Source: Butyricicoccus pullicaecorum
GTDB taxonomy: Bacteria > Bacillota > Clostridia > Oscillospirales > Butyricicoccaceae
Length of the DNA stretch: 64,000 nucleotides
Reading direction: 5' to 3'
NCBI GenBank assembly: GCA_018366035.1
Contig: JAGZIW010000006.1
Location: 159,474-223,473 of the forward strand
Position numbers and translations under genes: made by a program
In this document: positions 60,551 to 64,000 of the stretch, one piece after another
Layout: each line of letters begins with the position of its first letter
How positions within the stretch are numbered: position 1 is the stretch's first letter
Notes under the pieces: generated by a model
The model's database searches: none
What the model was told of the DNA's origin: nothing
What the model saw: only the letters and a program-made list of their open reading frames with translations

Positions 60551-61969
60551 ATGAAATTGTTCAATACCCTGACCCGTCAAAAGGACGAATTTGTACCGAT
60601 TACACCGGGTGAAGTGAAAATGTATTCCTGCGGTCCGACCGTATACAATTATTTCCATATCGGAAACGCACGCCCGTTCATCATGTTTGATTTGCTGCGC
60701 AGATACTTTGAGTATCGTGGCTATAAGGTAACATTTGTACAGAATTTTACTGATATTGATGACAAGGTCATTAAGAAAGCGAATGACGAGGGTGTCACCT
60801 ATGATGTCATTGCAGATCGTTATATCAAGGAATATTTTGTAGACGCAGAAGGACTTGGAATTCGGCCGGCAGATGTACACCCCCGTGCAACAGAAACGAT
60901 GGACGCAATCATTGAGATCGTGCAGACTTTGATTGATAAGGGAAATGCGTATGTTGCGCAGAATGGAGATGTTTACTTCCGTACAAAAACATTTCCGGAA
61001 TATGGAAAATTGTCCCATCAGCCGCTTGAAGATTTGCAGGCGGGTGCGCGCATTTCGGTTGGTGAAATAAAGGAAGATCCAATGGACTTTGCAGTTTGGA
61101 AGGCTGCAAAAGCGGGAGAGCCGTTTTGGGAGGCACCGTGGGGAAAGGGGCGCCCGGGCTGGCATATCGAATGTTCTGCTATGGTCAACAAATATTTGGG
61201 AAAAAGCATTGATATTCATTCTGGTGGTCTCGATCTTACCTTCCCCCATCATGAAAATGAGATTGCACAGTCTGAATGTGCAAATGGCTGTACCTTTGCA
61301 AATTATTGGCTGCACAATGGATTTTTGACGATTGATAACGAAAAGATGTCCAAATCAAAGGGCAACTTCTTTATGGTGCGTGATGCTGCGAAGGAATATG
61401 GCTATGAAACCATACGTATATTCATGGTGTCAGCACATTATCGCACACCGCTTAACTACTCTGAAGAAATTCTGAAGATGAACCAGATATCATTGGAGCG
61501 CTTGTACGAAGCAAGGAACAACTTGGAATTCCGCATTTCGAAGGCTGAGGGAGATACTTTGACTGAGGAAGAACAGGAGATGCTGTCAGCGCTTCAGCAG
61601 TATAAAGTGAAGTTCATAGAGTCTATGGACGACGATATGAATACCGCAAATGCACTGTCCGCCATCTTTGAATTGATGCGCGATATCAATACGTATTCGG
61701 GAAGTCATGCAGATGCCAGCCGTGCATATTTGCAGGGGGCGTACGACCTTTTTATGGAGCTGACCGGTGTGCTGAATATTGTTCAGAAGCATGAAGAGGT
61801 GAGTGAAGATCTTGATACTGCAAAAATCGAGGAGCTGATTGCCCAGCGCGCCGCGGCAAAAAAGAACAAGGATTTTGTAGAGGCTGACCGAATTCGTGAC
61901 TATCTCATGAATGAAATGGGGATTGTAATTAAGGATACACGCCAAGGCGTACAGTGGAGCCGTGCATAA
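60551..61969 (+). CDS. cysS: Cysteinyl-tRNA synthetase
   Basis: CysS charges tRNA-Cys. The class I signature HIGN (YFHIGNARPF) and the KMSKS motif (EKMSKSKGNFF) are intact, along with zinc-site residues (CGPTVYN, CSAM, HHENE). Length is 472 aa. GGAGACTG lies before the ATG. Confidence 0.96.
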   Translation: MKLFNTLTRQKDEFVPITPGEVKMYSCGPTVYNYFHIGNARPFIMFDLLRRYFEYRGYKVTFVQNFTDIDDKVIKKANDEGVTYDVIADRYIKEYFVDAEGLGIRPADVHPRATETMDAIIEIVQTLIDKGNAYVAQNGDVYFRTKTFPEYGKLSHQPLEDLQAGARISVGEIKEDPMDFAVWKAAKAGEPFWEAPWGKGRPGWHIECSAMVNKYLGKSIDIHSGGLDLTFPHHENEIAQSECANGCTFANYWLHNGFLTIDNEKMSKSKGNFFMVRDAAKEYGYETIRIFMVSAHYRTPLNYSEEILKMNQISLERLYEARNNLEFRISKAEGDTLTEEEQEMLSALQQYKVKFIESMDDDMNTANALSAIFELMRDINTYSGSHADASRAYLQGAYDLFMELTGVLNIVQKHEEVSEDLDTAKIEELIAQRAAAKKNKDFVEADRIRDYLMNEMGIVIKDTRQGVQWSRA

Positions 61970-62026
61970 AGAATGTGCGGCTGAGGTCAATAGGATCCTG
62001 TCATAGGGACGAAAGGGGAAGAATTT

Positions 62027-62923
62027 ATGAACATGACCAAGCGAATCACAGCAGCTTTGACTGCAATGACACTCTGTTTCTCGTTGGCTGCTTGCGGCGG
62101 CAATGGCGGAAATGCAGGAGGCGATGCGGCAAAGGGGAAAACACCGGCAGAACAGGTTGCAGCGGCTGTCGAAAAGCTCAATGCAGCAAAGAGTTTTTCG
62201 ATTTCAATGCAGCAGGATATTGGTATGACCATGAAGGTGGCGGATCAATCTCAGGATTTGAATTATGCAATCAATATGGATATGGACGTATTTCAAAATC
62301 CGATGAAAGCCAAAGGAAAAGTGACCGTTGACATGGGAGATTTGGGCGGTAAACAGGAAACGGAAATGTATATGCAGGAGACTGATGACGAGGCGTTTAT
62401 TTATGTTGGCATGAATGGGCAGTGGGTCAAGCAAAGTGCAGATGTAGAAGGTATGGAAATGTACGACGTACAAGATACCATGGATCTATATCTTGATAAT
62501 GCGAGTGACTTTAAGGAGGCAGGTTCTGAGCAGGTAAATGGCGCGGACGCAACCAAGATTTCTGGTGTAATTAAGGGCGATAAGCTGGAAGAAGTGCTGG
62601 AAGAAAGCGGTATCATGAATATGGTTGAGCAGTTTGCGGCAGCTGGTGCTACTGAAGCTGAAAAGATGTTGTCGAATCTAGGTGATATGCCAATGACTGT
62701 TTGGGTGAGTGCAGAAGGATATCCGGTTCAGTATGAAATGGATATGACTGCAATGCTCAGCGGTATTATGGATAGTGCACTGAAGGCGGCAGGTGCTGCC
62801 GAACAAGGTGTGTCTATGCAGGTTTCAAAGGCGAAGATCGGCATGACATGTTCCAACTTTGACAGTGCTCCCGATTTTGAACTGCCGGCAGAACTTGAGA
62901 ATGCAACCGATATGGCTGCGTAA
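62027..62923 (+). CDS. Lipoprotein of LppX/LprAFG-like type
   Basis: This 298-aa secreted lipoprotein has a signal ending in LAAC (Cys at about residue 23), then a Gly-rich linker. The mature domain has repeated β-strand patterns (SISMQQDIGMTMKV, DMDVFQNPMKAKGKVTVDMG, EMYMQETDDEAFIYVGMNGQW) of the LolA-like/LppX fold found in DUF6612-type proteins. A hydrophobic-ligand or envelope role is likely. Precise function unknown. Confidence 0.8.
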   Translation: MNMTKRITAALTAMTLCFSLAACGGNGGNAGGDAAKGKTPAEQVAAAVEKLNAAKSFSISMQQDIGMTMKVADQSQDLNYAINMDMDVFQNPMKAKGKVTVDMGDLGGKQETEMYMQETDDEAFIYVGMNGQWVKQSADVEGMEMYDVQDTMDLYLDNASDFKEAGSEQVNGADATKISGVIKGDKLEEVLEESGIMNMVEQFAAAGATEAEKMLSNLGDMPMTVWVSAEGYPVQYEMDMTAMLSGIMDSALKAAGAAEQGVSMQVSKAKIGMTCSNFDSAPDFELPAELENATDMAA

Positions 62924-62948
62924 CATATAGGTAAAGATTTGATTTTGG

Positions 62949-62978
62949 AAAAAGGAGTGGCTTTAGCTGCTCCTTTTT
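62949..62978 (+). terminator. Intrinsic terminator after the lipoprotein gene
   Basis: AAAAAGGAG and CTCCTTTTT pair, with an inner GGC/GCT stem around TTTA. Confidence 0.85.
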
Positions 62979-62992
62979 GCGTCAAATGGTGG

Positions 62993-63022
62993 TTGATGAA
63001 CCTTGCGTTTTTGTGTTATGAT
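62993..63022 (+). promoter_or_regulatory. Candidate promoter of the HAD phosphatase gene
   Basis: TTGATG and TATGAT with an 18-nt spacer, ending 35 nt before the start codon. Confidence 0.6.
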
Positions 63023-63057
63023 ACGAATAAATAGATGGACAGGAGGAGAAAAACTTG

Positions 63058-63690
63058 ATGTCTTGTTATAAAGCAGTGATTTTTGATTTTGATGGTACTC
63101 TCTTTGATACGGAATTGCACGAGCGCAAAACATTGGCAGCATTGGTTGAGCAGGCGACAGGGAGATATCCGTCGGAAGAAAAACTTTTAAATACATTTGG
63201 TATGACAGGCCCGCAAGCTATGCAGTATTTGGGCTGTGATGCAGAGCAAATGGAATGGGTATGGCCGCGTTGGTATGATGCTTCGGTAAAGGCGTTGCAG
63301 ACAACGCCGATGTTTGATGGTATAAAAGAAACTATTTTGAAGCTAAATATGATGAAAATACGGTTAGGTATCGTAACATCGCGAAATATCGGAGGTGTTC
63401 GGGTTGGCTTGTGTGCACATCAAATTTTACAGGCTTTTGCAGAAATAGTCTGTCAAGAGGATACTGCACAGCATAAACCAGCACCAGACCCGCTCTTGGA
63501 GTGTGCAAAACGCTTACAGGTGGAACCGGTACAGGTGCTGTATGTTGGGGATAGCGCAGTAGATATGCAATGTGCAAAGTCGGCAGGGGCACACAGTGGA
63601 TTGGCTTTGTGGGGGACACATGAACCAGCGTTAGAGTGTGATTATCGATTTGCCAGACCGGAAGATATTCTTGCGATTTTTAGGGAGTAA
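63058..63690 (+). CDS. HAD-superfamily phosphatase (phosphoglycolate/beta-phosphoglucomutase type)
   Basis: This is a 210-aa HAD hydrolase. Motif I is FDFDGTLFDTE, motif II lies in LGIVTSRN, and motif IV is YVGDSAVDMQCAKSAG. A helical cap domain lies between motifs I and II. The start is ATG 63058 with AGGAGGAG upstream. Members dephosphorylate small metabolites such as phosphoglycolate; the substrate here is unknown. Confidence 0.9.
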   Translation: MSCYKAVIFDFDGTLFDTELHERKTLAALVEQATGRYPSEEKLLNTFGMTGPQAMQYLGCDAEQMEWVWPRWYDASVKALQTTPMFDGIKETILKLNMMKIRLGIVTSRNIGGVRVGLCAHQILQAFAEIVCQEDTAQHKPAPDPLLECAKRLQVEPVQVLYVGDSAVDMQCAKSAGAHSGLALWGTHEPALECDYRFARPEDILAIFRE

Positions 63691-63888
63691 ATGCAGACCG
63701 TGAAATCTTTTGCTCTTACCTTATGATGTTGTCAGGGTAGGGCGAAGAGTCGTTTTCCGTGAAAAGCTGGCTCCACGCCTATCAAAAAGTATCTCGTGTC
63801 TGTGGTGCATATAAGGGGAGATATGGGTGCAGCTCTTTACGCAATCCTGTGCACGTGAAATAAAATTTAAGAAAAATTAAAAAACAGG
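63691..63888. other. Intergenic region after the HAD gene
   Basis: No gene is visible. Several short inverted repeats occur (e.g. TGCATAT … ATATGGGTGCA near 63805–63830), but none forms a clear terminator or known RNA. A small structured RNA cannot be excluded. Confidence 0.4.
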
Positions 63889-63917
63889 TTGACACAGAGC
63901 TTGTGTTGTGATATTAT
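63889..63917 (+). promoter_or_regulatory. Strong promoter at the window end
   Basis: TTGACA, 17 nt, TATTAT, preceded by an A/T-rich UP-element-like stretch and followed by a non-coding A-rich leader that runs off the window. This layout is typical of rRNA or tRNA operon promoters. Confidence 0.8.
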
Positions 63918-64000
63918 AGTTAAGCTGACCGGTTGGACAGCAAAACCAAGTAAAAAGTTTGAAGAGAAACGACTTTGTTGTAGAAAAAAGTCGAAAAACT

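Noticed and set aside
63691..63888. 6S, SRP or other small RNA after the HAD gene
   Set aside because: Short inverted repeats occur, but none of the known conserved cores is visible.
1..64000. CRISPR arrays, prophage or intact insertion sequences
   Set aside because: No regularly spaced direct repeats, phage structural genes or transposase genes were seen.

Overview
The window is a chromosomal segment of a low-to-mid GC Firmicute, most likely a gut Clostridium-class anaerobe near Oscillospirales/Butyricicoccaceae. The taxon is inferred from gene content and order: era–yqzL-like–recO, a dcw cluster with a SpoVD-type PASTA transpeptidase, desulfoferrodoxin, a CD1871A-type CXXC mini-protein, a DUF4250 protein, preQ1 salvage genes and many strong A-box promoters. 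I see no prophage, CRISPR array or intact insertion sequence.

Region 1 (1–10.1 kb, + strand) is a housekeeping run: phoH (cut by the window edge), ybeY, dgkA, era, a yqzL-like mini-gene, recO and mutS2. It continues with an HPr paralogue whose catalytic His15 is Tyr, then uvrC, rsmD, coaD and a coiled-coil protein. Region 2 (10.4–23.5 kb, +) is the division and cell-wall cluster: rsmH, ftsL, spoVD, murE, murF, mraY, ftsW, murG, ftsQ, ftsZ. mraZ, murD and murC are absent, and an intrinsic terminator sits between ftsL and spoVD. A CorA-type transporter with a possible leader peptide follows.

Region 3 (24.6–32.5 kb, − strand) is a complete arginine operon, argGHCJBDF, driven from a consensus promoter. 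Region 4 (32.7–47.6 kb) mixes cofactor, nucleotide and redox functions. It holds pncB; a lipoprotein thioredoxin / CD1871A / polyferredoxin operon; truA–proC; dcd; and guanine deaminase behind a guanine-type riboswitch with a strongly shortened P2 arm. It also holds an NSS-family transporter, a preQ1-I riboswitch controlling a radical-SAM protein and a YhhQ transporter (queuosine salvage), a purine-nucleosidase-like gene, DegV, a GerMN lipoprotein and desulfoferrodoxin. Three copies of a 61–66 bp palindromic repeat ending in TATAAT lie here, upstream of truA and of the nucleosidase gene.

Region 5 (47.7–64 kb) carries glycogen phosphorylase, lrgA–lrgB next to an AraC regulator, tRNA-Thr(CGU) and rpsF–ssb–rpsR. 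It continues with a relic resembling an IS200/IS605 end, an inositol-monophosphatase-family protein with an altered metal motif, a DUF4250 protein and a PsiE-like membrane protein. Last come a three-subunit molybdenum hydroxylase (xanthine dehydrogenase type) behind an attenuator-like hairpin, cysS, a lipoprotein and a HAD phosphatase. The window ends just after a strong promoter of the kind that drives stable-RNA operons. Guanine deaminase and the molybdenum hydroxylase together would allow guanine → xanthine → urate conversion. Gene functions rest on motif recognition by eye; no database search was run.
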